Source of the DNA: Physella acuta
Taxonomy: Eukaryota > Mollusca > Gastropoda > Physidae
Reading direction: 5' to 3'
Length of the DNA stretch: 64,000 nt
Assembly (NCBI RefSeq): GCF_028476545.1
Contig: NW_026731988.1
Location: 376,501 to 440,500 of the forward strand
Position 1 is the first letter of the stretch. Each line of letters starts with the position of its first letter. The translations under genes were made by a program, and so were the position numbers. This document shows positions 1 to 13,600 of the stretch, in pieces. Below the pieces are notes generated by a model. The model was not told where the DNA came from and searched no databases. It was given only the letters and a program-made list of their open reading frames with translations.

Positions 1-306
1 TTTAACAAAGCAAGAAAATGAAAGAAATAACATTGGTCATATAAGCGCTAAGTATAACTATATAATAGAACCTGCTGTAATCGTCTCACATAGGTCATTT
101 ACCCTGTACAAAGTATGTTGCAAAGTATCCTTTAGAATCGTGATCAAAATATGAAACATAATATTTTAGACCCACCACCCAGGCATATAGTGTGATATTA
201 TCTAAACGTTTTGAAACTACAATTATTATAATATGAATTAATCAGCAAACACTTGAAAGTGTTTTAAGTGATGTTTACAAATACAAACATGTTTAATATA
301 TTACAG

Positions 307-635
307 ACAGAAGTAGTATTCTCTCACTTCAATGCATCAGTTGAATACAAAGGAGATCTGTACGATGCAACATGTGATTTTTCCGTCCCGACAGCTACAC
401 TTTCCAATGGATATTATCACGTCAACATTTCGGTGTACCCATCGACGCTCAGTGTAGAATATGGAATAAATGATTCGATTAAAATATTTATTGGTAGTAA
501 TAAATTTTTGAAAAAAATAATTAAAAACAAAATAATTTGACGACTGTTTGACCACTCCAATTCTATGAAAGCGTCCGTTTGGGCCTGTGTCTCTCAAGAA
601 AAGGTCCGGCTCCCATTTATGCACATATATACATC

Positions 636-723
<88 letters not shown>

Positions 724-2115
724 AATGAGTATACAAGAGTAATGATAGCATATTAATAGATGTATAGCATACTAGTTAATATTTTTTAACGTGGCACACA
801 CTAAGTAAATATGTGTCAGTTAACCGACAAACCAGATCTAACCCTTGACCGATGGCACTTACTAAATATTCTTCTTCCTTGTTCTCCAAATCGTTTTACG
901 AGTACATTTTAAACCATTGAAGAGTAAAATACTGTTGCTCTGTAATAGTGTAGGCCTACCATTCGGACAGGTTGATTTTTGTATAGGAGCGCAATGATTA
1001 AAACATCCTCGTGATTATCTAATCATTGTGTGGGACTGTGTGGTTTAGAGTTGATAACTCACATAGCAACAGAAGGCATCAATTCATTGTAGGGTCCTAT
1101 TCTGACAATAGATAGCTAGTCTACTACATATCTAAATAGATGCGATGCAAGGGGATATAAATCAGAGACCGAAATGTGATAGTATATGGAATTGATAGGA
1201 ATTTTTTTATCAGTAGCTCAGAGCACTAAAAAAAATCATTTTGCATGCTTGGTAACAAAATGTACACTTGAAAATCAATCTTAAGACGATTTGTTTTTAC
1301 TTCAACTATTTATCTTCCAGGTAATGAATCAGTACCTTGTTGTTTTCAAACAAAAGAAATTATATTAATCTCGTCTTCCATCTCAGCCGCAGTGTTGTCT
1401 GTTTTTACATGCGTCTGTGTAGCCACTTTCTATAAACGACGTAGGTTTACATTCAACTCATTCATTAATTGTACGTGAGTGAAATAAACTTTATTTAATT
1501 TAAGATTCCTTCAACAATAATATTTGATATCATATCCTGTATTGTAATTTTAACAGTAGCAAATATATCACAAAAGATATCTAAAAAATACGTAGCAAAA
1601 AGCTAATTATTAATTATTTCACTTTTCCCGCAGTTAACGTATGTACTTTTCTTCTAGGACTGAGAAAACATCGTCAGTTTACTGGCACATGTAGTCGTGG
1701 AGATCTAACAGACCCATCAAACCCATTCCACACTGAAGAGTCTAATAGCCGATCTGCTCATATGGAGATGACAAATGTACATAGTTGCCACTACGTAAAT
1801 GACATTATTCCTGGTCATGTAGGTGACCAAACTCATTACTATAGTCAAGTACAGTTGCCTAGGTGTCTAAGACAAACAGGTGATCCTCCAATGAGCTGCA
1901 AGATAGTAGAGACGCTGGACATACAACACATAAGTGGAGTGAATGATGGTTACTTAACGCCATTGGATGTTGTTACACAACACACAAGTTTAGTGAATGA
2001 AGGTTACATGACTCCATTGGATGTGGGGACTGCAACCACTGACACAACGTATCAAAACGTACAGCCAGCCAGTGGTTACGTCACCATCATCGATCACTAT
2101 TCGACTATCGATTAA
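307..2115 (+). CDS. Gene A: 3' end of a single-pass Ig-like receptor with tyrosine-motif tail (5' end outside window)
   Basis: Three exons join in frame: 307-493, 1321-1440 and 1658-2115 (254 aa visible, then TAA). The first is the second half of the extracellular domain (YDATCDF, then NISVYP), enters in phase 0, and matches the 205-bp exons of genes B and C. The second encodes a short stalk and a membrane segment of about 25 residues starting IILISSS, followed by YKRR. The third is cytoplasmic. Tail tyrosines sit in HYVND and TYQNV (YxN, Grb2-SH2 type), GYLTP and GYMTP (YxxP, Crk/Nck type), HYYSQV, GYVTII and HYSTID (Yxx-hydrophobic). The end [13 protein letters not shown] closely matches the end of gene B. 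All junctions are GT-AG and keep phase. The 5' exons lie left of the window. The tyrosine motifs fit a signalling or endocytic receptor; ligand and partners are unknown. Confidence 0.82.
639..722. repeat. (AT)n microsatellite
   Basis: About 80 bp of alternating AT with one C near the right end, in the intron after the first visible exon of gene A. Confidence 0.95.
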
Positions 2116-2437
2116 ATGTAACAAGCTAGGTAGTCGTAGAAATTACTCGCCTAAGATATTGGAAAACCAAATGTCTTTATCTCGATCAAAGCTACATTAT
2201 TGTTTGTTCAAGTTCTCAAAATGCAATGTTTATATTTTATTTTACATTCTCTACACATTTCTTATACGGACAAAACCAGCTCTACAAACATTGAAAAAAT
2301 AACATTTGGTATAGGATATTCATATATTAAATTTTGTTTAGCCATACGCCTACTATGCTGTCTTGTTTAGTTCAGCAGGTTTTCTTTCAAAAAATTTTAA
2401 CTGGGGTTGTGGGGGAGGGGTCGGAAGACGCTAGTTA

Positions 2438-2443
2438 AATAAA
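2438..2443 (+). promoter_or_regulatory. Candidate polyadenylation signal of gene A
   Basis: An AATAAA lies about 320 bases after the gene A stop codon, before the next microsatellite. It is the nearest exact hexamer seen on the plus strand. No cleavage-site evidence is available. Confidence 0.35.
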
Positions 2444-2663
2444 ATATTTTTCTGTATAATTTATATCTAATATATATTTTACATGTGCGTATTTTAGTGG
2501 TGTTTTGGTATCTGTGTTCAAGCATAGCGATTCTCGAGAAACTGGAAGACTAAACCGTAAAAATTCGATTTCATACTAAAGTTATAACACTGAAGGTAAT
2601 ATAAATGATAGTATGAGCATATTTTCTTTTTAGATAATGGAAAGCTATAATATGCATGTGTAC

Positions 2664-2670
<7 letters not shown>

Positions 2671-2739
<69 letters not shown>
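2671..2739. repeat. (TA)n microsatellite
   Basis: About 69 bp of TA dinucleotides. Open frames through it (IYIYIY) are not genes. Confidence 0.95.
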
Positions 2740-2741
<2 letters not shown>

Positions 2742-3344
2742 TCATTTTTATATATGTATATATTCAGGCCTATATAATATCTGCAAATGCTTATACTTAT
2801 AAACATAACATGTAAGTGTTGCATGCGTGCTTTTGTCTATCTTTGTGTTTATCTGAGTGTATGTCCATCATTGCTTCACCTCTATAAATCACAGCACTAT
2901 ATTTACTCTTTTTAATATTTGTATGTACACATTTTCTACTTTAATAAAAGGGGATATGTGATATATCTTAAAACTGTTTAGAAGTGTGAAGTGAAAAACC
3001 CAAAAGTGATAACAATTTTTCTTGAAATGGTTTTATTTAAGTTTGTCGATATCTGCTAACTTTCCTTTAGAAGATAGTACTAAATTTAAAACGGAATACA
3101 GAGCAGACGGGCGGACGGACTGAAGGACAGACTGACTGGGAAACAGGCAGGTAGCCAGTTATTCCACCAATTCAATTGAGAACAAAGAAGAAGAAGAATG
3201 CCTACAAGAGAATTACAATGATCAACAACCCAAATATTATAGTAGCAGAAATAAGTGTAAATGGACAAAGATTGGAGGAAATTCATTCATTCAAGTACCT
3301 TAATCATCATAATCGTTTCCCGTTCGTGCCCAAGACACATGAGG

Positions 3345-3560
3345 CAGATGAAGTAGAGTTCATCTGTTTCAGATACCACGGCATATAAAGGGATATTGTG
3401 GTCAGCACTATGTCCATCCGCCTGTATTTCCCTAACGTAAGTTAGGTACCCATCAGAGTTGGGTGGACTCAGGGACGTTCCATTGATTTGAACCCGGATT
3501 CGAACTCGAGACTCTCGGGTTAGCAGTCTAACTCGCTAACCCTAGGCCACGTCGTCCCAT
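3345..3560 (-). mobile_element. tRNA-derived SINE, copy 1
   Basis: On the minus strand the right end reads as a tRNA-like head (A-box-like TGGCCTAGGGTTAG, B-box-like GAGTTCGAATCC). A body follows that contains CCACCCAACTCTGATGGGTA and GTGAACTC-type ends. Further copies in this window share both parts. Confidence 0.8.
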
Positions 3561-5053
3561 ATTCAAGTACCTTGGCGCCATATTATCCGACGAAGCAAGA
3601 ATGCAAGATGCCCCCAAACAACAACAACACACAGTAAATTAAGAAATATTTGGTATGACAACAAAACTTTTATTGGCACAAAAATTAAACTCATGCGGTC
3701 ACTGGTGGTGTCTGTCCTTCAGTATGGATACTAGGCAGACACATGAAAATGAGATGTCTACGCAGGCTCTTAGAGATCTCATACAGTGATCACATAACAA
3801 ATAAAGAAGTCCATGAAAGGATCATAATGCAACTGGTATCTTTGACAGTCTACTGACCACAGTCGAAATATGAACATAGAATGTGTATGGGCATGTCACA
3901 CGAACAAACGGCTAATGCAAAAAAAAAAAAAAAAAACCATTGTAAGTCATTGTGCCAGGAGGGAGAAGAGGAAGGCAAAGATGAATAACTACAAGGATTG
4001 GACGGGGTTGCCCGTCTCAGAACTAATATTAGCGGCAGGATACCAAGATGGATGGCGGTGAATTTTAAGATCAACTGTGGTGCCCCAACGAACCCATTCA
4101 TTAAGAATTTAGTTATGATGATTTTAAATTGATAAATAGTGAAAAAAAATATTTCCAACGGCTTAACTTAAGTACCAAAATATGAAAATGAGAGCAGTCG
4201 ATTGCTACTATATGGCTTTGATTTTTAAAAATGTAAACATACTTGTATCGCTTGTCGTAGGTTTCATAGCATTAAGAAATACAAAGATATATAGCGGGTA
4301 ACCACATTTTAAGTCTAATCGTTCAGCATTGGGCGTATTTCTGATCTACAGTTTCAGGAAGAAAAAAAAATTTAATTTATGAAATTTATATCACAATCAA
4401 TAGGCTTTTCTTTACAATAAACATATTTTAGATAAATAATATGGTTTATGTGCTATTTAAGTTCAGGGGAAGTAACATATAGAACTGTATACAACTCCCT
4501 TGTTTTGTTCGAAATGTTACGGATTTACGACACGTAAATCATTTAACAATGATATAAAATAAAGTTTAAAAAAAACTATTTGTTTATATAAAATACAATA
4601 GCTTACAAATATTTCCTGTGATGTATGTTAAACAATTAATATTTCAAAAAATAAAAAAAAAATTACAATAATTGCTTTAAAATAGACAGCCTATTCATTT
4701 AAAAAAAATGGTATAAAATGAAAATAACTTTCTAGATGTCAAGTTTGGGTTGTGAAAACTTTATGATGGCGTTACATTGAAATAAGCCATCAAACGGAAA
4801 TCAGTTGCATACTCAACAATTTATTTAGTCTAGTTTTGGGCCTTTTACTTTTTTTATTTAATAACTATGTAATTAATATAATTTTATTATCTCATTTTTT
4901 TTTAAATGGCGCTTGTTGCGTTTTGAAAATAAACTCTTCATACGATCACGTATTTGGAACTGTACATAACTAAAAATATATTGATATATTTTTAAATAAA
5001 GGTAAAAAAAAATGAAAAAAAAGATCATGAACGTGTATTATAAATATAGAATA

Positions 5054-5085
5054 CTAGCGTACCCGTCGCTCGCGTTGCTACGATC
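5054..5085 (-). mobile_element. Helitron-like 3' terminus
   Basis: On the minus strand this reads GAGCGACGGGTACGCTAG followed by T, the form of a Helitron 3' end (CTAG before T). The body would extend to the right; its 5' end was not identified. Confidence 0.4.
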
Positions 5086-5538
5086 TAGTTCTACGCACAG
5101 AATGACGTAATATTTTATAAGTTATCGGGAGGCATCGGTTACGCTACCACATTGGCAGAGTATGCATCTCCTAGTACAGTGTCGTAGCTGGGGAGAGGGG
5201 GTCGACCCTTAGAGGGGCGCACAAAAGAATAGAAGAATTCATTAAAAGCTCATTTTAAGCTGCAATATTGAATTGTTTAAAGTATATTATGGAAAGAACA
5301 TAAACGGCTGCAAAGTTTACACACAGGTTTAACTATCGTCAATCTTAACTGTGTAATAATAAATCGGAAACGTTTAAACCTTACCAGTCAGTGACTGGTA
5401 AAAACCGCTCACCAACTTTTTTTTAGGGAAATGGGGAAGGACGCTATTCTCCATAGTAAATTAGAAATACGATAACCGGATTGTTGAGTAGATATATTGT
5501 TTAACCCTTAAAATAGAAATTTTCCTCCAATTCAACTC

Positions 5539-6569
5539 CAGGGGTGGACCGGCTTTGTCCAAGAGCACCTGAAAAAAAAAGAAAACTTAAAATTTAAATA
5601 TGATTTTTTTTTCTCTTGCAAGCGTAATAACCGAGAACTGCTTTATGTATTGATTGAAAAAAAGCTGTGTATCAAACAACATGGCCTATAATTCTGCTGC
5701 GTCATTTTAAAAAATCGTGCTTGTACATTCAGCAGTTTATTGATTGTAATGGAGCGGCTATCTTAACAAAAAAAAAATAACATCTGTCTGGGTACCACGT
5801 AGTAAAACAATAAATGTGTCACCGTTGTGTTGCCAAGAACCTGGCTTATAAAACAAATTTATAATTTCCAAGCACATTTTTTGAAGATTTCACTTGTTTA
5901 GTCTATGATTTCTTTGCATCACCAGTGTTTAAATACCTCGCAACATTGTAGATGAATTGTCATTTGATCGTAGTAATATTTAAATCGTAATGGTCTAAAC
6001 GTATTACCATTAAATAATGAGTTATAAGTGAAAATAAATATGTGCATGTTTCACACTAAAAGGATAAACTACTGAATTAAATAATTTATTACACCAATTA
6101 GTCTCAAGTCGCAGCCGTTATTGATTTTAACGGAGCTTTAGTTTTAGTGAACACATGGTTGTTCAATGTGTTCGTTGTAAACTAGAAACAGCAGTGAGAT
6201 ATGTCCTTCAGATTTTATGACGATGTAGTGTGGGCAAGATACAGAGTGTGTGAGTTAGTTTTGCTTGCAGCCCCTGCAGTTACTTGTAAGCCATAAAATC
6301 TAATTTAACTGGGCCTTATAACAATAAATAACAAAAACATGCATTAAAAGGCGTTTCAATAACAAGCTTTGGTGTAATAATGCACTAAAACAGAGAAAAT
6401 AAATCTGCCACATGTGTCTAGCTAGATCATGTGCGGGAAAAGGTTATGATGATCGTAGCCAAAATGGTGTACTGAAACCTGTAACAGACTTCTGGAAGAA
6501 AAAAAATCAGATTTAAATTGTAAGTTTTCGTTTTTATAGGATCACTTGGATAAAGCCGGTCCACCCCTG
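5539..6569. mobile_element. MITE of about 1 kb with long terminal inverted repeats
   Basis: Both ends carry inverted copies of CAGGGGTGGACCGGCTTT, continuing with changes for about 75 bp (GAAAACTT, then TTTAAAT and a T-run). The interior is AT-rich and non-coding. The CAGGGG start suggests hAT, but no clean 8-bp target duplication is visible, so the superfamily is unsure. Confidence 0.75.
6340..6405. repeat. Dispersed repeat related to the 43.6-44.05 kb hairpin
   Basis: The stretch with AATAACAAGCTTTGG, AATGCACTAAAA and GAAAATAAAT matches the arms of the inverted repeat at 43615-43860. It lies inside the MITE at 5539-6569. Confidence 0.55.
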
Positions 6570-7585
6570 GTGTTGAGGGTGTATTGTAATGTAGTATTGT
6601 ATATGGAGTGAACTTTGTATGGAAGGTGAATACCTGGCCAACAGAGGGACTGTGTGGGCGATTAATCGTATCATTGTCCATGTTTTGGTTAAAAATAAAA
6701 TTTTAAAAGAAAATAAAAACGTAACCAAAACAGTACAATTTACTCAAATAAAGCATTACAAATAAAATTCCAGAGTCATTATTTAAACAGAAAACAAAAT
6801 TCAGTATTTTAATTAAATTAACAATCAAATCAGCAATTAGTAGTTTGTGACATAAACAGCATCAAACAAAATATAGCACGATAATTAAAAACTTATTTAA
6901 ATAGTAATATAGCCCTTAACTCGCAAAGTTTCATTAGGTGAGATGAAAAAAACATCTCGATATAGAACAAATGACAAATTACTTAAGAGTAAAATAACAC
7001 GCAAATAAGCTTCAACTGCTAAAACATTTTTTGTTTCTATTTCTGTCTGAGTATTCTCCTTCTTGATTAAAACGAACATAACAATAACGTGATTTTTTTG
7101 GTACAAATACTAGTGTAACTGTATACAACGTGAAGTTCTTAAAAACACTAACACGATTGGAATACTTTTTAAATGTTAAAATAATAAGCTAACTATGTCC
7201 TTCAGTTTAATAATAAAATAGTGTAGAAAATAAGAAAAAAAAATCAAAATTGTCAATCAACAATAATTGAAAACAAAATTCCTATTTTCTAGTATTACAT
7301 TGTTTTTTAACATCCAAAAATAAATATAAAATCAAAATGCAACACTTAATCATTTAAAACATAAACAATATCTACACACTTTTTAAAATTTTAAACTAGA
7401 AGCTTTAGTCATTTATAACACTGCCACACCTTATAACGCAAAATGCATCTCCATCGCTTCAATCTAACATTTAACTATTTTTAATTCTCTCAACTCTCAG
7501 CCTGAGAGTAATTTAACTCCAACGCCTGACCGAACCTATCACCCGAAGGGCGGAATCCATAAACTTCGCTTCGGGTGTGCTCCCT

Positions 7586-7591
7586 TTTATT
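7586..7591 (-). promoter_or_regulatory. AATAAA just past the gene C membrane exon
   Basis: The plus strand reads TTTATT here, so the minus strand has AATAAA about 30 bases after the gene C stop and about 10 bases after its splice donor. If used, it would end an unspliced message and give a tail-less membrane protein. Use of the site is inference. Confidence 0.35.
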
Positions 7592-7620
7592 TTACTTACA
7601 TTTTCTCTTGAATGTTCTTG

Positions 7621-10600
7621 TCATGAAAAAAACACACAGATTAATGAAATTATAATAAACATTATACACCACTGATAATCCGCACCACCAATGGACATGG
7701 CACCTGAGTTCGAAGCACGGCAGTGGGCAGTGGAAGAACCGGTTTCTTCTTTTCCTGTAACAAAAAACACAAATATATAAGCAAGCGCGAGTGATCTCAC
7801 TATTTTCTTCGCCTGAGACGGACGATAGAGAGAGGAATCAACATTGAAAACTAATTTTTTTTTTTTTTACAAATCTGAAATAGCAAAAAGTAGCCTACTT
7901 TACCGGTCACCGGAAATCACTCAAAATTTGATAGTAAACAGTGAATAAGATCGTATACTCAAGGTAGCCTTCTCATATTTTTTGGTATTTTAGAAACCAG
8001 AAATAGAGTAAAGTACCACTTCTGGATATCGTAGGTAACTCCAAAATTAAAAATTATCCAAATATGAGATCTTATAGTTGGATATGATTTTTTTTTTACC
8101 TAAATGAAATAGCTTTAAAGTTATCTTGTTCCCGCATAAATGCAATTAAGTAGCTCTTCTGTTAGCGGAAGTGATTCAAAATTGTAAAGATATCCAAGCA
8201 AAGAATCCTATATTTATAAATAAAAATTCTTCCGTCTAACTTATAGGATAATTACAGATATTGGGTTTTGAGAAACCTGAAATAGAGTAAGTAGCCTACT
8301 ACTTCCGGTTATCAGAAAACACTTAAATGTTGATACAGAATTACAGTTTTTTTTTTAAATACATTTATATGAAATTTCGCCAACATAAAAGGTGCTCAAT
8401 TTATCTATTTCGCTGAGACACACACTGCTACAAAATAACAATTTTTTTTCCTATTTAAGGAGTAGTAAAACGTCAAGATTTCAATTTTGTGCTCGATTAA
8501 AATACTTCTTTTTATAACTCATATGCGAAAAAGTAAAATATTTTGCTAAACTAAAATATTATTTTTAAAAATGTGAAAGGGGTATGTATTCTGTGAGTCA
8601 AGTGACAGGAATGATACGGCCTCGAGACGTAGCGATGGGTTGGTATATATTAAATCTCATTTTAGCTGCAATTTTGCATTATAAATATAAAAAAATATGG
8701 CACCCCGACAAAAGAACGCAGAAAAAAAGAGCGCCGACATACGAGCGCCGTCATAAGAGCGCAGACAAAAGAGTGTCGACAAAAGAGCGCAGTAAAAAAA
8801 AAACCATGTTGTACGCTTAAGGAATATAACAAGGTTAACACTTGTTTTAATTAATCAATCGGCGGTACGATAAAACGACGTGTTTATTTATATATTATGT
8901 TTAATATGTTATGAATGCAGCTTGAAAATATTTCTAAACCAACTAACATGGAGAAGATCGAATCACAGAAAGGGAAGGTTATTATATTGGTCGAAGGCTA
9001 CAAATATCAAAAGGACAGAGCAAATGCTGATGGAAGTACGACATGGAGATGCTGCAAGAAAGATGGCTGCCGAGGACGAATGAAAATGCTGAACGATGTT
9101 GTTCTGTTATCATCGGAATACAATTACGCTCCTGATCCGGCTAAAAACGAAGCAGCGAAAGTTGTTTCGGCTATATAAAAATGGGCAGTGGAAGGGGTAG
9201 AAAAACCAAGGCTGATTATACAACAAGCCAGAGCAGGAATTTCGATGGAAGTAGCACCTCATTTGCCGGCATACGTCTCTTCACAACGTGCTATAGAAAG
9301 ACAGAGAAAACGCATCTGCCCTACCCAAATCCGCAGAACCTTGCAGAGATAACAATTCCTGAACCTTTTCAAACGACAACAAGAGGGCAAAATTTCGTCT
9401 TGTAGGATTAAGGACCGAATGACGTTTACAGCATGATGATGTTCGGAACAATGGATAATATCAATCGTCTATACCAGATTTTTAGTTAAAGAAACTGAAA
9501 TATTAGTTTTTTAATGAAACAATAAAGAGTTAACATAAAAAAATGCCTTTTGATATGAGATAATTTTCTTGTTCTTATTTATTAAATATGGTATTTCGAT
9601 CTTTAGTTTGCGCTCTTATGTCGGCGCTCTTTTGTCGGCAAATTAGTGTGCTCTTATGTCGGCGCTCTTATGTCGGCGCTCTTTTGTCTGCGCTCTTATG
9701 TTGGCGCTCTTTTGTCGTGCGCTCTTTTGACGGGTCACCAAAAAATATATGGGATGGGGGCGCCAAATTGAAAGCTTGTCCCCGGGCGCCGGGAAGGGTT
9801 GCTACGCCTTTGATACGGCCTTTACACTATTTACACATAATGGACGCTTGTAAAACAATTGCTAAAATGTATTAACAATTTAATAGTTTGATTGAATCCC
9901 CATCTCTTTGCAATGAGAAATGACTATGGTAATTAGTCTTAAAGTAAAATTAACATCTGCATTATGAGTAGTAAATAAAACATATTTTTAAAAAGACAAA
10001 TATTGAATTCCCTCCTTTAATAATCGAACTTTCAATGTTAAAATTTGTGATGTTAAAGATTATTTAGAGCACATGAAAATTCAACAATTTCTATTGTTTT
10101 TATACGTTCACGATAATACTCAATGATAAAGTAGTTTAATTTTAAAAAAAATGAAAAAAAAGTACCATGAATAACAGGAATGTGAGCTGTGTCATTAAGA
10201 AAATAACCCACTTGAATCGGTGCCAGTTGCGCACTAAAGATACCATTACTGTAAGTTTTGTTTGCAGTGATATTGACAGTGAAAGTATATAGTTTGTTTT
10301 CTTTTTTTGAAGTGTAATAGCATCCTTTGCCATTGTTGCTACAAATGTTGCTCTCCTTAACTGTGCATACCTAGATAAAGAAATGTAAATGTTAATAACT
10401 CATACGTCAGCAAAATAAAATGTTACCAAATCTATCTATATATATAATTCTCTTCTTGGAGAAGTGTTTTAAAGCAAATATTTTCAATGGCAGCATTGGT
10501 ACTGTCGAATTCACAAATTATGAATTACTGAAAAGTAGAAAAAAAACAACTAAATAGCGGCTCGTGTTATATATTACTAGACTACCCGTTATTCTTGAAT

Positions 10601-13600
10601 AACCCCGTCTGTATAGGGGTCAGCCATAAATGACGTCACTTTTGTTTGACGATTTATCTTTCCCGTTCCCTTCCCACTGTCACACATCGTCAGAAAAAGT
10701 CAGACCCCACATTGAAAAAGACGTCACACATCAGACAACATGGTTTTGTCTTTTAAAAACACAGATTTTGGCTGAGCATAGGTCTGACCACATTATCCCT
10801 TCATATGCTGAGGTCACAGAAAAAGGTGAACTCTACTTCTCCTACCCCGTGTCCCGATAGGCAACATTATCATTCACCTAAAAAAGAAAGATTGAAAAAA
10901 ATTAATAATGACATGATGTGACTCGAACCCGTACCACCCACATGATAACTGTTACACCATCATCTCTGCCAGCTGGACACATACAATACAGTGCAAATTT
11001 ATTGAGGTAATTTACTTGGCATAATATTATTATTAATAAAGTTAAATTACGCAAATATTATTTAATATTTAATAATATCCTAATTTAGCCAATTCCAATG
11101 CTAAACAAACATCGATTTATATACAATACATATGGCCTGAAATGGTTTAGTATAGAAACTCATTATTTAACTAGATCTAGAATCTAGAGAGCTAGGTCTA
11201 GAAATCTAGAACTACAAAATCAACGGCTGGCTTAAGCCTAGTAGCTATCGAAGCCGCAATGTTTCATTGTTTATTGTAAAAAATTAAAAATGAATCAATT
11301 GACGTCACTATAAAGTAATAGTTCGGAACTTTTATTATAATTAAAGTGTGTTTCTAACAATAAATTAATTAATGACGTCATTTAAGGGATGGTTTGGCTT
11401 TTTGTGATTATGTGTTTAGGTGGGGAAGGTAGAGAGGGGGGGGGGGAAGTATCCACAAAAGTGTGACGTCATTTATTAGTGACCCTTTACAAATCTGTAA
11501 CAATTAAGAAACTAGACTACATGTTGATATATATTTGGAACTGAATACATCTACTTCCAAATATCTGTGTCACAAACAACACAATCTACACGTTTCAGAA
11601 GCGTGACACCATTTAGGGGGGGGGGTGACACCAAGGCAAAAAATAGCAAAATATATAGAGAAAAACTTGAGGGAGGGGGTGCAAATCGAAAACTTAAAAG
11701 TTTATCCCCGGCAAGGGTCGCTACGACTTTGGGGGGTGACACTATTAAGTGCCGCACCGGGTGACACCCGACCTCGCTACGCCACTGGTACGTTTACAAG
11801 ACTTTCTCTATACTTTCGTATATACGAGAAAGTAATAAAGTAGGCTACTCTTCAATTAATTTGGTCAAGAGATTTCATAAAGCAGAGTTCGTGTGTTCCT
11901 GTGAACTAAGCATCTGGAAGGTAAATGGCCGCCAACCTATAATTTTATATTATAGCTCGGTGTACTTACATTAAGGCATGCAAGTTAGTTTCTGATTCAC
12001 CATACAGTTTCATTAATATAGAAATGTTTTCTTTTGAAAACTAAACACATAGAAACAATATTAAAGATTTTAAATCTTACGTTGTGAAATTCTGTTGAAG
12101 AATTTTCCCAAAATTCAATAGGAATATTAAGTTTCCAACCGGCTGAACTTGCATTTTGTAAGTCTATTGTACCATTAAGAATGATGTTATCTTTTCCTTC
12201 CAGCAATTCTCGATTATCGCAAGACGTCGATGTTGTTACGTACTCTAATGTTATATACTGACCTGAAAATATGGGTATTATATTATTTCTTAATTACTAT
12301 TAATTCGCTTTTGCGAGAAACATAAGCCTACTTTTAAAAAACCGTTGATATCCATAGGTGTAGTTAAAAGTTGAAAAATTTCAAATGAGGAACAAATAAA
12401 TGCCTAAGAGAAGAGATCCTTTTCCAATTACGTTATTACCAATATTTACCACATATTCTAAAAATAATTTCAAATCGTAGGATAAATGGGTAAAATGTTA
12501 TTTACCAACATTGACCCTGAAATGAAGTAGGGTATTACTGTAGTTACTGGTGAAGCTTAAGGGATACATTGTTAGAATTACAATTTAAATTCATTATTCT
12601 TAATTCTTTTTGAAAGCTATAAAAATGATAATTATTTTTAAAAAGTGTTTTGTCATTTCAAGATAAAAACGTGTTCATACATGTGACAAAGCACATCGAT
12701 TTACGGACACCACACATTATTCGTGAATAATTAAAACAAAGAGTTCCTAAAATGATTTTTCCGACTGTATTTCTATACTCTTATTTTTAACTTAACCTAG
12801 GTTTCAATTTACTTACAATTAATGTCTTCAAATATCTTCCAAAACGACGTAATTCTAATAGTTGCTCAAGAGGACCCGCAAAAGCATCGTATTTGTTTTC
12901 TAAGAATTCTTGTACTTAGTATATTATGTAATATAATGTAGATGCTTTTTGCAGCAAGTGATATGAGATAAATTTTTAACTAGAATGCATCGACAACCAT
13001 GGTAGGTATACTGGAAAATATTTGACTTTACTGAGAGCTTTACCAGCTCTAATGGGTACTTGTTAGGTTAATTAAGTCTGATGGGCATCATACTGACTAT
13101 ATTAACTCCCTGTATGCCAAGATTATTTAAAAACATATGAGCTTTACATGTTCCGCCGTTTGTGTCTTGGGCACATACACGAAAGGATGACGATATTACC
13201 TTTATTAGCAAATCTACAAGAGATTGATATTTTTATAGACGGCTTTATGGTTTGATTTTCTTTTGTAAGTAGCCGTTTGTCTTATACAGCTTTAACACTG
13301 GCGTACCAGAGCGGTCACTAGTGAGGCTCATTAAATTTCTCTCAACCGGCCTGACAGCAGGAGTGGTTGATGGTTTATTTGGATTTTGAAGAGGCATATG
13401 AGACAATCAAGGAAATATGAAGAAAAAAGTTTAACACAATAGCGTAAAATTAAAACCAAATACGGTTAATTCATCAATAAAATTCAGCTATATTAGAACA
13501 AATTAAAGAATTCTATCCCTTCTTTGGGTCGTTTTTCATTTTTTCAATAACACTGTTTTTATCAAAGTGAACTCTTTTAACTACATAAAGTGCAATCTTA

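Larger units (their letters stand above)
2444..5050. other. Gap between genes A and C
   Basis: Holds the (TA)n run, a SINE at 3345-3560 and AT-rich sequence with no exon-like stretch on either strand. No tail exon for gene C was recognised here. Confidence 0.6.

Noticed and set aside
3490-3560. Possible tRNA gene on the minus strand
   Set aside because: Box-like words are present but the cloverleaf is not intact and the same module heads other SINE copies.
5054-8545. One large Helitron spanning from the CTAG end at 5054 to the CTATAC-type end near 8540, with the gene C membrane exon as captured cargo
   Set aside because: The two ends cannot be shown to belong to one element, and the exon fits gene C in place, phase and strand.
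12825-12885. Possible extra gene C exon (minus strand, FWKIFEDIN before a GTAAGT)
   Set aside because: The acceptor is weak, the sequence is short with a stop just upstream, and exons on either side already join in phase without it.
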